Origin: Arabidopsis thaliana
Lineage: Eukaryota; Streptophyta; Magnoliopsida; Brassicales; Brassicaceae
DNA length: 64,000 bases
NCBI RefSeq assembly: GCF_000001735.4
Contig: NC_003070.9
Coordinates: 3,596,001-3,660,000 of the forward strand
Reading direction: 5' to 3'
This document shows, in pieces, positions 1-11,449 of the stretch. The notes under the pieces were generated by a model. The model made no database searches. It worked only from the letters and a program-made list of their open reading frames with translations, and was not told the origin of the DNA. The stretch's first letter is position 1, and every line of letters starts with the position of its first letter. A program made the translations under genes and the position numbers.

Positions 1-359
1 GTTTTTCTAACGTATTACCTACGTTTTCTTTTGTCCATAAAAACAAATTAACTTATGTTTTATATGTGGTTTTAAACTTAAATTTATATATATATATGGT
101 GTAAAAGATTTCAAATAAAAAGCACAACACTAATTTCTAAACATTTTCAAAAATGACTTTTTATTTATTAAAAAAATAAAACACCCAAATTGCCTTGTGT
201 CATAAAGTTACAAAATAGAATAAATAGTGGGATCATGTTTTAGTCTCTCACACCACCATCCATCACTAATCACTAATAAAGCTTTCTTCTGCTCAAAGTT
301 GGTTGAGCCAACTCCTTCCGTTTTCTTCTTCCTCAAGACTAATCAGCTGCTCTTCTGCA
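1..359. promoter_or_regulatory. Upstream region of the first gene
   Basis: Very AT-rich sequence with short poly-A/T runs and a TATA-like stretch near 85-95. No coding potential on either strand. It presumably holds the promoter and leader of the gene starting at 360. No specific element could be assigned beyond base composition. Confidence 0.4.
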
Positions 360-1847
360 ATGAAAAAGCACTCAAAGGAGAACGCTCTCGCTCTTCAGCA
401 GGAGACTCTCGACCTTGAGAACCCTGAATCCTCTCCTCGTTCCTCCGGCCGGAGCTGTTCCTCTGCTTTCTCGCGTCTGGTTGGTCTCCGATGTCTCATC
501 GTTTTGGTCCTAAGCTGTGCGATTCTTCTCTCTGCGATCTTCTGGCTATTCCCTCGTCGATCGGTGTCTGAATTCAAAGCTGATGGGACAGTTAAACTCA
601 ATGGTAAGCTTCTTACAACAAAAAAGTTGATAACGTTTTGGGGATACATTTCGTATGATCTCTCAGTAACTCACCAGGGTTCTTGAGTATTCTGATAATC
701 ACTGTTTTGGCAAAGGTTATACAGAAATTAAGAGAACCCTTTTTGATCAGTTTACTATGCTTCAGTTTAGTTTTGATCTATAGTTGTTGTTTAAAGGTGG
801 AGACTTTAAGTACAGAAGCTGTCTCTTGAGGCAATTCTCATTTTTATGCAAATTCTCATGACTTCCTTTACTGTTCGAATTTAGTTCTTAGTATGATAGA
901 TTGCGAAAAGATCTTGTATGATATACACTATATCTCAATGATCTTAGTCCTTAATGACTTAAATTTTCTTCTTATTTCTCTTAAACCAGCTTCAGTACAA
1001 GCATCCTTTAGACTTCAAAAACCAGTTTCTGAAGTTGTTCGCCATAAAGGAAAGATAGAGCATGATATCCTTCGGAGCATAGGTCTTTCGAACAACAGCA
1101 AGGTATACAAATATTTCTCGAAAAACTTATGCAATTAATCTAGTGTTTTGATTTCTACTCTTAGAGGTCTAATATCCATTTACTGCTGAACAGGTGACTG
1201 TTCTGTCTCTGAATCAATCAGGTGCATCTAACTACACAGACGTGGAGTTTGCAGTTCTTCCTGTCCCTCCTGACCATGAAATAAGCAAACACTCGTTAAG
1301 CTTACTGCGATCGTCTTTTGTTAAGCTGTTTGCTAAAAGATCGAAGCTGAAACTCACCACATCAGGTTTCGGGAAGCCAACTTCTTTTCAGGTTTTGAAA
1401 TTTCCTGGAGGAATAACTGTAGATCCACTGGAACCTGCACCTGTCTCTGGAGTAGCACTGGTTCTGTTTAGTGTTACTATCAAAACTTCGATATCAACAG
1501 TACAAGATAGGCTGGATCTGCTAAATGGTCTATTTGAGCATATGTTGTCTTTGGAGCCATATGAGAGTGTTCATTTCCAACTCACAAATAAACAAGGATC
1601 TACCATATCACCACCGCTAACTTTTCAGGTTTATGTTGCTTTCACCATGAGAAAATATCTTCATCAGAGATTGAACCATTTTACTCAGATCATTCAAACA
1701 TCCCGTGCTAAAAATCTCGGTCTAGACGAGGCAGTTTTTGGTGAAGTCAAGGATATAACTTTCTCAACATACCTGGATGGCAAAGTTCCTGATTCTGATT
1801 TGGAATTGGCACCAGCGCCAACTCCTTGCTTATCTTCTCTGTGTTGA
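360..1847 (+). CDS. Single-pass membrane protein of unknown function (DUF7036-like)
   Basis: Three exons join cleanly: 360-603, 990-1102 and 1194-1847, with GT-AG introns, giving about 336 residues. The start is the first ATG in the frame. The N-terminus is polar and cytosolic-looking with a Ser/Arg-rich stretch. One hydrophobic segment (about residues 44-64) follows, then a long soluble part with beta-rich, conserved-looking stretches and an Ala-Pro rich end (APAPTP). This topology suggests a membrane-anchored protein with a large lumenal or extracellular portion. From memory it matches At1g10790, a plant-specific family listed as DUF7036; that name is not verified and no biochemical role can be read from the sequence. 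An alternative is that the hydrophobic segment is a cleaved signal, but its internal position argues for an anchor. Confidence 0.8.
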
Positions 1848-2157
1848 GCCTTACTATGAAGCTTCTTCTTACCAAACTTGGCAAAGCAGTTTCTCTTTAC
1901 CTATTTTAGGCACCTAATAATTCTTTTGGCAAGGACGTATTATTAATGTTTCTTGTCTAATATATTAGAGTAGGTTTTGGCAGGATCTAGTTAGCTTTAG
2001 AACTAATTGTCTCATCGAGTTTGTATGAAACAAAGTTCTTTATTCTAATGAGATGCAGCTTGAGTTTACTAGTTACTTCTTTGATTTAGTTGCTTAAAGT
2101 AATCTATTAATACAACAGAAAATTTCAGATTTTGCATATTGAGTTTATATAGCCTCC

Positions 2158-2871
2158 CTATGGTTTCACAAATGGAATATCACCGTTTTCTTTGAATCGA
2201 TTAAGCTCTTCCTCTAGCATCTTAATTACTTCATCTTTCTCTGCAAGAGTCTCCAGCAATGTTCTATTCTCTTTACTAAGAGCTTGAAACTGGCTGATGA
2301 TTCCATCTATCTGCACTTCAATGGCTTCATCACTAAGTTCAAATGCAGTCTCCACAACCCGCAGAACCCGCCACAAGCTCACCACCACGATGAACCCGGT
2401 TCCTTTCTTCTCAAGAAGAACCTGGAGAATCAGAGCTACAATCGCAAGAGTACCATCCATTACACATCCAGGTTGTTTGAAGAATGACTTCCCCATAGCA
2501 ACAACCAGAGCCATGGATTTAACGGCGAGAATGCTCAGAATCACGGTTCCTCCCCAACGAAACCATTCATTTTCGGTTTCGGTTTTCTTGACTGATGTGC
2601 AGGATAGCAGAGAAGAAGATAATTCGAGGGACGTTAAGATGATGTCAAGAGAGAGCAAGAAGATGGTGAAAAGGTGAACTTGGTATGACTCTAGGAAGTT
2701 TGATAAAGTGATTCTCCATTGTTGGTTGATAGAGATGAGTTCTTCTTGTTGTTGTTTTGGGGAGAAGTTGCAGAGTTGCCTCCATTTCCGTCGTCTGCAC
2801 CAACTCTTGATTAGGTTTTGGATCGAGAATTCGACATTATCAACTGTTCCGGTGTTGATGATGTTCATCAA
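2158..2871 (-). CDS. HV1: Plant Hv1-type voltage-gated proton channel-like protein
   Basis: Intronless ORF of 237 residues. It reads as a lone four-helix voltage-sensor domain plus a C-terminal coiled coil, the layout of Hv1/VSOP channels. S1 (about 63-84) carries Asp76 in SLDIIL and Glu83, aligning with the Asp that sets proton selectivity in animal Hv1. S3 holds Asp139 (VMDG). S4 (about 160-176) has SLWRVLRVVE, so Trp-Arg-Val and two arginines (168, 171) are kept, while the position of the first S4 arginine is Ser. In S2 the usual acidic residue seems to be Lys118. Residues about 195-228 form a heptad coiled coil, which mediates dimerisation in animal Hv1. From memory this is At1g10800, reported as a mechanically primed proton channel of angiosperms. 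It diverges from the aldo-keto reductase gene across a 0.5 kb shared spacer. Confidence 0.85.
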   Translation of the reverse strand: MMNIINTGTVDNVEFSIQNLIKSWCRRRKWRQLCNFSPKQQQEELISINQQWRITLSNFLESYQVHLFTIFLLSLDIILTSLELSSSLLSCTSVKKTETENEWFRWGGTVILSILAVKSMALVVAMGKSFFKQPGCVMDGTLAIVALILQVLLEKKGTGFIVVVSLWRVLRVVETAFELSDEAIEVQIDGIISQFQALSKENRTLLETLAEKDEVIKMLEEELNRFKENGDIPFVKP

Positions 2872-3368
2872 AAGATGAAAAGTTTTGGAAGTTGTTGATA
2901 GATGATGATATGAGCTTTAAAGGAAGGCAACCATTTTAAACAGTTTTAGGAAATTAATTATTTTTGGAAAGATGGCTTGAAAGGCAAGTAAGGTTGAGAT
3001 ATGATACAAGCTTTATTTATTTCTTAAGTGAAGAAACACACTTGCCAAATCTGAAAGACAATCCTATTAACACAATTTGAAGATAAAAATTCAAACTACA
3101 AATGACCAACAGATTTTCAATTAAAAGTTACATATATCAAAAATACTGCAAATAACGTAAAGTTTATTACAAGACTATTCCGTCTTTGACGCCATGAATG
3201 CAGAGAGAATTCATTATTATTAGTTCAACGTGGACAACTTTATTTTGAGCCTTTTTTCTCAAGACTTCCATTTCGTTGTTGCATTGACTATGATAGCAAA
3301 TTAGATCTCTCTTTTACTGATTGCAAAAGTGTGAGAATTTTTTTAAAAACTTGGAGAGATTTGAATCC
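2872..3368. promoter_or_regulatory. Divergent promoter between Hv1-like and aldo-keto reductase genes
   Basis: About 500 bases separate two start codons that point away from each other, so both promoters and both leaders must lie here. The sequence is AT-rich with no ORF of note. Coregulation is possible but is not shown by the sequence. Confidence 0.45.
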
Positions 3369-4757
3369 ATGGCAGCTGCAAGTGGAGTGCGTAGGATCAA
3401 GCTAGGAAGCCAAGGTCTTGAAGTGTCAGCGCAAGGTCTTGGTTGTATGGGACTTTCCATCTTCGATGGAACTACCAAGGTTGAGACAGATCTCATTGCT
3501 CTCATTCACCATGCCATTAACTCCGGCATCACACTCCTCGACACCTCCGACATTTACGGTCCTGAGACCAACGAGTTGCTCCTTGGTCAGGTTTGAATTC
3601 GAGATATCCTATGTTTGTTCATACACTATTGAGTTGCCTAGGATTTGAAATTGCTTGGCTATGTGAATGTAATCAGGCTTTGAAAGATGGGATGAGGGAG
3701 AAGGTGGAATTGGCAACCAAATTTGGGCTTCTCTTGAAAGATCAGAAATTGGGTTACAGGGGAGATCCAGCCTATGTGAGAGCTGCCTGTGAAGCAAGCT
3801 TAAGGCGTTTAGGAGTTAGCTGCATAGATCTTTATTACCAGCATAGGATCGATACCACTGTCCCCATTGAAGTCACTGTAAGCTTTTTCTTGGCAATCTT
3901 TCTTCTTTCTTGAATCCTTCAGCTGATTGTTATGGTGTTGTCTTGTCCTGCCATTTCAAAGATTGGAGAACTGAAGAAGCTAGTTGAAGAGGGTAAGATA
4001 AAGTACATTGGTTTGTCTGAAGCCTGTGCCTCGACTATAAGAAGAGCCCATGCTGTTCACCCGCTAACCGCTGTGCAGTTGGAATGGTCTTTATGGTCGA
4101 GAGACGTTGAAGAAGACATCATTCCTACTTGCAGGTGCAGAATCTTCCGCAAACATCCCTCTTCCTTGATATAATTTTATATCCTCCTCTTGTAATGTTC
4201 ATTCTTTGCATTACTTTCTCCAGGGAGCTCGGGATTGGAATTGTAGCTTACAGTCCTCTGGGACTGGGGTTCTTTGCTGCAGGACCAAAATTCATTGAGA
4301 GTATGGACAATGGTGACTACAGAAAGGCAAGTCCATCACTATATGAATGTTCACCATCTCTTTTAAGTACATTCAAGAAAAGAGCCGAGTATTAAGCACA
4401 TTCACCATCTCTTAATTTCAGGGTTTACCGAGATTCCAGCAAGAGAACTTAGACCACAACAAGATTCTCTATGAGAAGGTCAATGCAATGGCAGAGAAGA
4501 AAAGCTGTACTCCTGCACAATTAGCTTTGGCATGGGTTCATCACCAAGGAAATGATGTCTGCCCAATCCCAGGAACCTCTAAGATCAAAAACCTTAATCA
4601 GAACATAGGAGCTTTATCTGTGAAACTCAGTATCGAAGAGATGGCCGAGCTTGACGCCATGGGACATCCCGATTCTGTGAAAGGGGAAAGGTCAGCCACC
4701 TATATAGTTACTTACAAGAATTCTGAAACTCCACCACTGTCTTCTTGGACTTCATAA
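3369..4757 (+). CDS. Aldo-keto reductase (AKR13-type), NADPH-dependent
   Basis: Five exons: 3369-3590, 3677-3877, 3962-4134, 4224-4326 and 4422-4757, totalling 344 residues, the normal length for the plant family. The catalytic tetrad is visible: Asp and Tyr in DTSDIYG, Lys in ATKFG and His in YYQHRID. Further family marks are VAYSPLG, a cofactor-binding end with PIPGTSK and the (beta/alpha)8 order of motifs. No transit peptide is seen, so a cytosolic NADPH-dependent reductase of reactive carbonyls is expected; the substrate cannot be read. Intron 4 uses a GC donor (AAG|GCAAGT) that joins to the acceptor before GGTTTACC; this is the only splice that keeps the frame and the conserved FQQEN stretch. 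From memory this is At1g10810. Confidence 0.93.
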
Positions 4758-5516
4758 ACCATCTGTAATAGTTTTACTCTGCCATCGTGCTGAGCTATGT
4801 TCTGAACTACTTTTCATCATCGTCTTTAAGCTACATTATTGTTTGTCTGTTTCTGTCTGAAATTAATGAAACTTTTTAAAAGTAAATCTCTAATAAGGAC
4901 TGAAGATTCTGCAAACATTATAACAATGAATTGAGACAGGTGACAATGCGTATATACAATGATTTGTGTCACATCACGACTTAAACCATGAAGATAACGT
5001 ATACGTACCTAGAGGATGATAAATTATTACCTTAACTAGAACTTGTGTTACACATAACCGGCCTCTGAATACCACTCAAAAGAACTGTCACTATACTAAT
5101 TTAAGCCTCAACAAGAAGATTACAGCAAAAGACTTTTGAGTTCTATCAACCTATGCCGTCTTCTACGAATTGCAAGGAATCCTATGATCGAATTACGGCC
5201 AAAGCATTTTGTTCGTATCAAAGAGTTTTACCTTGGCTTTAGAAGGAGTCTAATTCATTCTTCTCTGTCAAATTACCCGAGGGCAAAAGGATTTTACCAA
5301 TACTGATTGTTGAATCTCATGTTCTGAAGCGGTGTCTGCAGTTGATAAACATTGCCATGTCGTCCACGGAAATACTGCCACGTACCAGGCTCTTGTACTA
5401 TTTACTTTAGTATCGGTCAAAATCCGGATTTCCCCATCAACTTCTTGGCTCTTGCTTCAGGTGGATGCTTGGTGGAATGTTGTACGATATTGGCTGTGAG
5501 ACAGGGAAACAATCCA
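4758..5516. other. Convergent 3' spacer
   Basis: Sequence between the stop of the aldo-keto reductase (+) and the probable stop of the DUF3755-type gene (-). It should contain both 3' untranslated regions. AATAAA-like and AT-rich stretches occur, but no extra gene or repeat is evident. Confidence 0.4.
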
Positions 5517-8500
5517 CTAAACATCAGGCATGGCCAGCTTCCAAGAGAAATCCTCAAGAGATCAATAAAACTAAAAAACATTAATGGTTTCTATGTTCAT
5601 ATTTATATCTTAATATGTTTCACTTTTTGGGTCAAGAAGCTCTAATTATTTGAGGTCACATGGCGAACTTTTCAGGATTAGCTATTTTGACATATGTAGC
5701 AAAATATATTACCTGTGTTGTACTCGACAATAGATTGCTTGCAAGATCATCATTAATTGAAACCGGTAGAGCCGGCATCCGACTCATGATTCCAGGCATC
5801 TCCTTCATGCTGCAGAAGAAACTAAGAATTTAGCAATTGAAGGTTTAAATTATAGAAAGGAAGACAGATGAGATGTCTCAATTGTGAAAATTGAATTAGT
5901 ATTAGATCCACATACTCAGTCAAAATGGCGCTGATATTGTTTCTTGCCTGATGAAAGAGACTGATGTTATCCTGCAGCTGTATGCACTAAGTTAGCATAT
6001 CTATGTGCGAATTACTTTGCAAAAGGAAACAGTATCAAATTATTTTCTAAAGAATAACTGAGCATGTAGGAAATCTGGTATACAATGTTTGATCAAACTT
6101 GTATGACAGTTTCAGTCTGTCAATCTTCTCGCACAACTAGCCACAAAGGATTGCAAGTATAAATTACCTTGCACGCAGAGAGGTTGTAAGAAATCTGACT
6201 AAAAGCTTGAGCATTTTGCTGTAGAAGATCCATTACTGCGTCACTTAAACCTGCGAATAGTTCAACAAAAGTACCTAGCTGACAATTTGATTTTGTTTAT
6301 TTTTAAGACCACACAACCCAGAAGAAGAGCAAAGAATTAAAAGAGCACTAGACCTTCGAAAGGCGTGCGTGTACTGTGGCACATATTGTTCAGGACATAT
6401 AAAGCATTTTGTTGTGGCACATTGGATAGCATGTTCAGTTCTGGGGATGTATCCACCACCTTACCATGAAGAAGCATGGTCTTTAGAACCAAGTTTAAAA
6501 GCATATTGATCTACAGAAGTTCATAAGACCCAGGAAGGAGAATGTGCATGAAATGAAACACACACACTAACCCTTTATCAAATGTCATAACAATCACTAG
6601 ATTACCTTATAATTATCATTATAAACATGCCCACAAGCTCAGATACTCATAAGTAATATATGCTAATACTTCTGCAGAGTTGGATCAACATCATTTGCTG
6701 CTCGTCAGTCATTGAAAAATCGATCACAAACTTTATTGATTGTCCAGTCATGCAGACAGTCCTTTTTCTTAGTCAGGAACTAACAAAATATGTTCTCATG
6801 AAAAGTCCACCATACAAGCAATTTAGCCAATTACAGTTTCTTCGTTGAAAAATACCATCGTTAGCTCAGACTTGCATGAATAAAAGTCACATCTGTGGGA
6901 AAATCCCGTTTAACCCAAAACGTAAATGAGGCACCTACCTCCATCGACTTATTAACTGGTAAATACGACACAAGAAAGGTTGAGGTGGGCAAGCATACCT
7001 TCCTAGTGCTAATGTTCTTAGCGGCATTATTATCCTCTCGTTTCCTCCGTTTTCTCTGTGAAAATAGATACCCGACTTAGCCAAGAGAACTTTAAAGACC
7101 ATGATAGATATCTGGTGGCAAACAAGCACTAAATTAAAAGAAAACGGAGTAATTTTGCAGCTTTATGTTTGATTACATCATATATCTGATTGAAAACTCA
7201 AGTCAATTATGAAAGGACAGAGACATGAAGGAGATGGAAATATGATGATAATAAAGCATTGTACATTTGTACTTCATTAATTCATTTCATTATTATGCAA
7301 ACAATTAACATTATGATGTATGTAAACTCATGCTGCGAGCAATATAATCATTTTAAAAAAAAAACCATAAAAGTATAGGGATCAGTCTCAGCCATCACCC
7401 GTAAAAGTAAAATCTATGTGAGGATAACTACAGAAATAATTAACAAAAAGCGTTAGGCTTATTTCCTTTTCCAATAATTCCTCCACAATCATGGACTCGA
7501 AAGCTAATATAAAGACTAATCTAGCGTCAGCAATACTTGTCATTTTCTCTTTTTGCTCGTCCTTTACCAGTGTTTAGACAATCTTTACGACATGTCAATG
7601 ACTTTTCATCAATAAAACCGCTAGCTTTTTTTGTAGGACTTTATCTTTATCACAAAGCACACACGCAAGATTGCATCATCATGCTGATTCCCTCATATTT
7701 AGCATATGCTTTTAACAGTGACAGAAATATCCTTCAACAAAAATCCTTCCATAACAGCCACATACCACTTGAAAAGGAATGCTAGAGACAACTAAGTAAT
7801 TCCCTAGCAAAAGAAATATCCTTGAGAGACGTCTAGAGTGGTAATTTTTCTTGTCATCTAAGCAAAAGCACATAAACAACAGGAAGTATGCACATAGCTC
7901 AAGGAAGCTTAACCAACTTACCGTCATCCATCTACACCTCAATGCTACATCCCTTACAGTTTTATCCGGTAGAGTTGCAGCGATCTTTACATACTTTGAA
8001 ATTTTGGGTTCATCTTTTAATCTACAAACGGAAAAAAAATAAAGATGTCATAAATGCAAACAAATAGAACAAACAAGCTACAGACTCTAGAAAACCAAAG
8101 TAACCAGGAACAACCTCAGCTAGAAAATCGATAACTTAACCCGAACTTACTAATGGTCCCAGTCCCAGAAAACAATGTCATGGAACACACAAAGGCGATA
8201 CTTTTATAATCAGAAGGAACAAAGGAACATACTTTAATAGTCCACCATTGAGAATATAATGTTCCCACTACTACTTTTCTGATAAAACAATTCCCGATTT
8301 CAACTTTTATGTATTGTTATTGTAAAAATATAAGCATAGTTTGAAAAGCTACGAATGAACAAAGACACATTTAGGATATTAAAAAAATAAGAAATGGAAA
8401 TATCCAAAGAATTAAGCAGAAACGAAGATACCTACTTTGCAAGGCCGTTCTCCAAAACATACTGTTCCTCAACGGACCAATCCATAACCAAAGCAGCTTC

Positions 8501-8650
8501 TTGTTTGACTCCTGCAGCCACTGAACCCGAAGCATCCACAGCTGGGTGAAAACCGGAGGAAGCGTTAATCGCATTAACACCGTAATTGGTCGGGAATACA
8601 AGACCGGTGGTGCTAGTACTTGGCAAGCAGTGATTATCCATTGGAATCAT
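5517..8650 (-). CDS. SANT/Myb-like DUF3755-type nuclear protein
   Basis: Spliced gene with exons on the minus strand at 8650-8436, 8021-7922, 7055-6999, about 6510-6354, 6250-6168, 5977-5916, 5809-5713 and possibly 5552-5517, about 268 residues. Residues about 56-105 (MDWSVEEQYVLENGL, then KYVKIAATLPDKTVRDVALRCRWM) look like a Myb/SANT fold, followed by a basic RKRRKRED tract that could be a nuclear signal. The rest is helical, with NISLFHQARNNISAIL and a Met/Pro-rich end. The family is plant-specific and uncharacterised; a DNA- or chromatin-associated role is inferred. From memory this is At1g10820. The fourth exon start is unsure: a second in-frame acceptor just before GTGGTGGATAC would shorten it. 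If the last intron is retained the protein ends instead at the stop near 5656. Confidence 0.75.
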
Positions 8651-9692
8651 TCGTGGAGATTTGATAATTGAAGCTGATTTGAGCTACGATGATGCCCCCA
8701 AAGATATCAAATTTAGGGTTTTAGCAAATCCAGAAACAAATAAATGAAACAAAACACAGCTGAAAGAATAAAAAGATGAGAAACCCACCTCAGATTTGGC
8801 ATCAACAAAGAAGATAGAGTAAAACTTTAATCAGGGGCAGTGATGGTAATTAGGGATGTGACCGACAAGAGAGAACGCAAGCAAACACCTCCGAGCAGTA
8901 GAACTGAAGATTATAAAGGATGTGATGTGAGAAGAAGATCGATCAGAGAGTGGCAGCTAATTGCGAACTCCAATGGGAGAAAATCGAGAGAGAGAGAGAG
9001 AGAAAGAATGAAAGAGAGAGTGTGTTTGTTTAGTAGTAATTGGCTGTGTTGTTTGTTTCTTGCAGAACCTCTTTGTTGTATTCATACTCCTTTGCTTTCT
9101 TTTCTTTTGGCCTCTTTTTTTTTTTTTTTTTTTTTTTTTGCCTCCAATTCCTTTTTTTCCATATTCTTCTTGGTAATAAAATTTTTATAACTAGCGAATT
9201 AAAATTGTATTGTTAATTTTTAATTTTAGTTAACAATTAATCACTTGCCTTTAAGTTTATCTTTAGAGTTTAGAGATATCAAGGCATCAATATGTAGATA
9301 TCAATCTAGATTTGGATGGAGATCTTGGCATATTATTAATATTAGTTAAAATTTAGATTCATTTTCCGATTGTAACTAAACATCGAAAAAAGAAAAATTT
9401 ACTTCTATTAGTATAGTGGTAGGCGTCAGAGTGACCCATGACATCTGAGTGGGAATTTATATACAAAATAGTTTTACCTAAATATTCATTTAGCAGTACT
9501 ATTAAACATTCCTAGTTAATACTAATCTAAACCCACTTGTTGGATCGAACTCACACATAGTGGTTACAGAGTGTTGAGCCAAAATAATCGAGAAATGAAG
9601 AAGAGTCAAGTATCACAAACAATATGGCTTTTTGTATACATTTGTTCCTTAACAAGTCTTTATGAACACTGCAGGAAACAAACAAACATAAA
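8651..9692. promoter_or_regulatory. Promoter and leader of the DUF3755-type gene; low-complexity tracts
   Basis: Lies between the start codon at 8650 and the 3' end of Z-ISO, both on the minus strand. It holds a telo-box-like TTAGGGTTT (8713-8721), a GA dinucleotide tract near 8986-9006 and a poly-T run near 9115-9139. On the transcribed strand the GA tract reads as CT-rich leader, common in Arabidopsis 5' UTRs. Beyond 9200 it is AT-rich with no gene signal. Confidence 0.5.
8713..8721 (-). promoter_or_regulatory. Telo box (AAACCCTAA)
   Basis: A perfect AAACCCTAA read on the minus strand, 63 bases upstream of the start codon at 8650. This element is typical of plant housekeeping and translation-related promoters and is often close to the transcription start. 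Confidence 0.5.
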
Positions 9693-9756
9693 TGACATAT
9701 AATTTACCAATGAAGCCTAAAGCATGACATATAATTTACCAATGAAGCCTAAAGCT
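9693..9756. repeat. 32-bp tandem duplication spanning the Z-ISO stop codon
   Basis: Two consecutive copies of a 32-base unit (9693-9724 and 9725-9756) differ only in the last base. The upper copy contains the last six codons and TAA of Z-ISO. The lower copy repeats nearly the same codons and stop inside the 3' UTR. The near identity implies a recent event. Confidence 0.9.
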
Positions 9757-11449
9757 TGCACCTTGCATTAGCGGGTGAGCAAAATATGCCCCAACCGTTA
9801 ACGCAGTGATTGCAAGATATGGCAACCTGACAAATTCTTTGTAGTAATCCTCAGGTAAAACTTGCCGTCCTTCGAAAATGGCAGCAAATGGAATCACACT
9901 TGTTCTCTTCTTGATGCTTTCAAAATCCTCTCCATATCTTTTTGCCAATCTCCTGTCTCCATTCCACGCCCCAAACAAATGGTGTGCAATCAAACCGAGA
10001 GAAGCTGATGCAGCTACTGTGTTTCCGATCCAGAGAGTATGTGCTAAACACCAAACGATTTGTCCAACCATCTGGAGAAGATCAGAGGAGAGAGGTGCAA
10101 CAATCAAGTCTCATTAACAAAGCCAGTATAATGAAGAGAGAATAGAACAAACCAAAACTGAAGCTAAAATGCCTATCTTTCTATATATTATCAAGTTTTT
10201 CCAAACACATGATGAAGCAATTGGATAAGAATTTTAAGATCAAAAGCAATATCAAGTAAAGTAATCAAGCATTGATGTAATAAACATAGAAGGATGAGGA
10301 GATTTGATTGTGCTGATGTAATGGGTGTATTTAAGTCAATGGCCAATACCTGCCCATAATTGATTCAATGATTGGGGGTCTCATTAACACAGCCACTAAT
10401 AAACCTTGGCTCATAAAAATCCAATCTTTCTGTATTTTTGAAACACAAAAATGAAGGAAATTGTCTTCATGTTTAGGCACATTAGGGAAATGTTCAAAAC
10501 CTGAGGATGTCGAGTGATTCTCATGATGCCGGTCTCCCAGAGATGCATCTTCGGTTTGTCAACAGCTGCTACCTCCAGAAGATTGAAGGTTGAAGGATAG
10601 AGAAAGAAGAAGGATACAAAATTAGCGACCCAAATAGCTTCATGGACTCCAGGAACACCCTGAAGCTGCCATAACTGTGACCCATCATATCTATGGTTTA
10701 TAAAGTAAACCTGAAAGAAGAACAAGGCATTGCATAGACCATAAGAGACATCAAACAGGTATTTATACCATTGATCAGGAGAAAAATTGCAGAGTTAGAA
10801 GAGAGAGTACTCACAATGGTGCTCATAGCTAAAGGAAGAGAGATTCCAGCAAACAAAACACGAAATGCTCGTTCACCTATAAGTTTCTCTCCTATATCCC
10901 TTAGACTAGCTAAACCACTATGTACAATTGCAAATATAAGGATAAGCATTAACATAGCAACCTGCAAAAACAAGTGGTTTTTAACAATCAAATAACTGAA
11001 ATTGAAACTGGTTCAGTTACTGTTAAATTGATCTATACCTCCGGTGAGCCGGAGATGTTAGAGACGGCGTCGATGAATGATTTTCCGAAACCGGTGGAAT
11101 TATCGATCCAAACAACATTGAGGATAAAGAGAACAACTCCAAGGACAACACCGAAATAAACCCAGGAAACAAGCTTCTGTTTCCCTAATTCAAAAGCAGC
11201 AGAATCTTCACCGATCAGTAGAGTAGGACTACTCTCGGAGTCAGAGGCGATGGGTTGGTCTTCCCGGAGAGTGCTACGAACCAGAATTTTCCGAATTACC
11301 GGTGACGAAGAAGAAAGCAAGCTGGTCGAGTTTCCGAGGCGAGGATGAGCTGGGATACGGCGGATTAAGGTGAGGTTAGGGCGGCGAGGAGAAGGAGGGA
11401 GAAGAAGAAGCGAAGGTGGGCTCGAGAGAAGGAGATGATAAACCGCCAT
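9736..11449 (-). CDS. Z-ISO: 15-cis-zeta-carotene isomerase (Z-ISO), plastid
   Basis: Four phase-0 exons at 11449-11039, 10961-10815, 10710-10501 and 10071-9736 give 367 residues, the expected size. The first 60-odd residues are rich in Ser, Pro, Leu and Arg with few acids, as in a chloroplast transit peptide. Several membrane helices follow ([32 protein letters not shown], and others), with NnrU-like sequence. The enzyme isomerises the 15-cis bond of tri-cis-zeta-carotene between the PDS and ZDS steps and needs heme b. The reported ligands appear here as His151 (IVHSG), Cys264 and His267 ([10 protein letters not shown]); published numbering, as I recall it, is one lower. From memory this is At1g10830. 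Confidence 0.95.

Noticed and set aside
4129..4395. ORF crossing an intron of the aldo-keto reductase
   Set aside because: Reads through an intron; only the part from 4224 belongs to the enzyme.
8986..9139. GA and T tracts as possible mobile-element termini
   Set aside because: Simple repeats only; no target-site duplication or terminal inverted repeat could be found around them.
9405..9560. tRNA/SINE-like signal (TAGTATAGTGGTAGG, later GGATCGAAC)
   Set aside because: The A-box-like stretch is fair, but the B-box-like stretch is too far away and imperfect, and no cloverleaf or SINE tail is seen.
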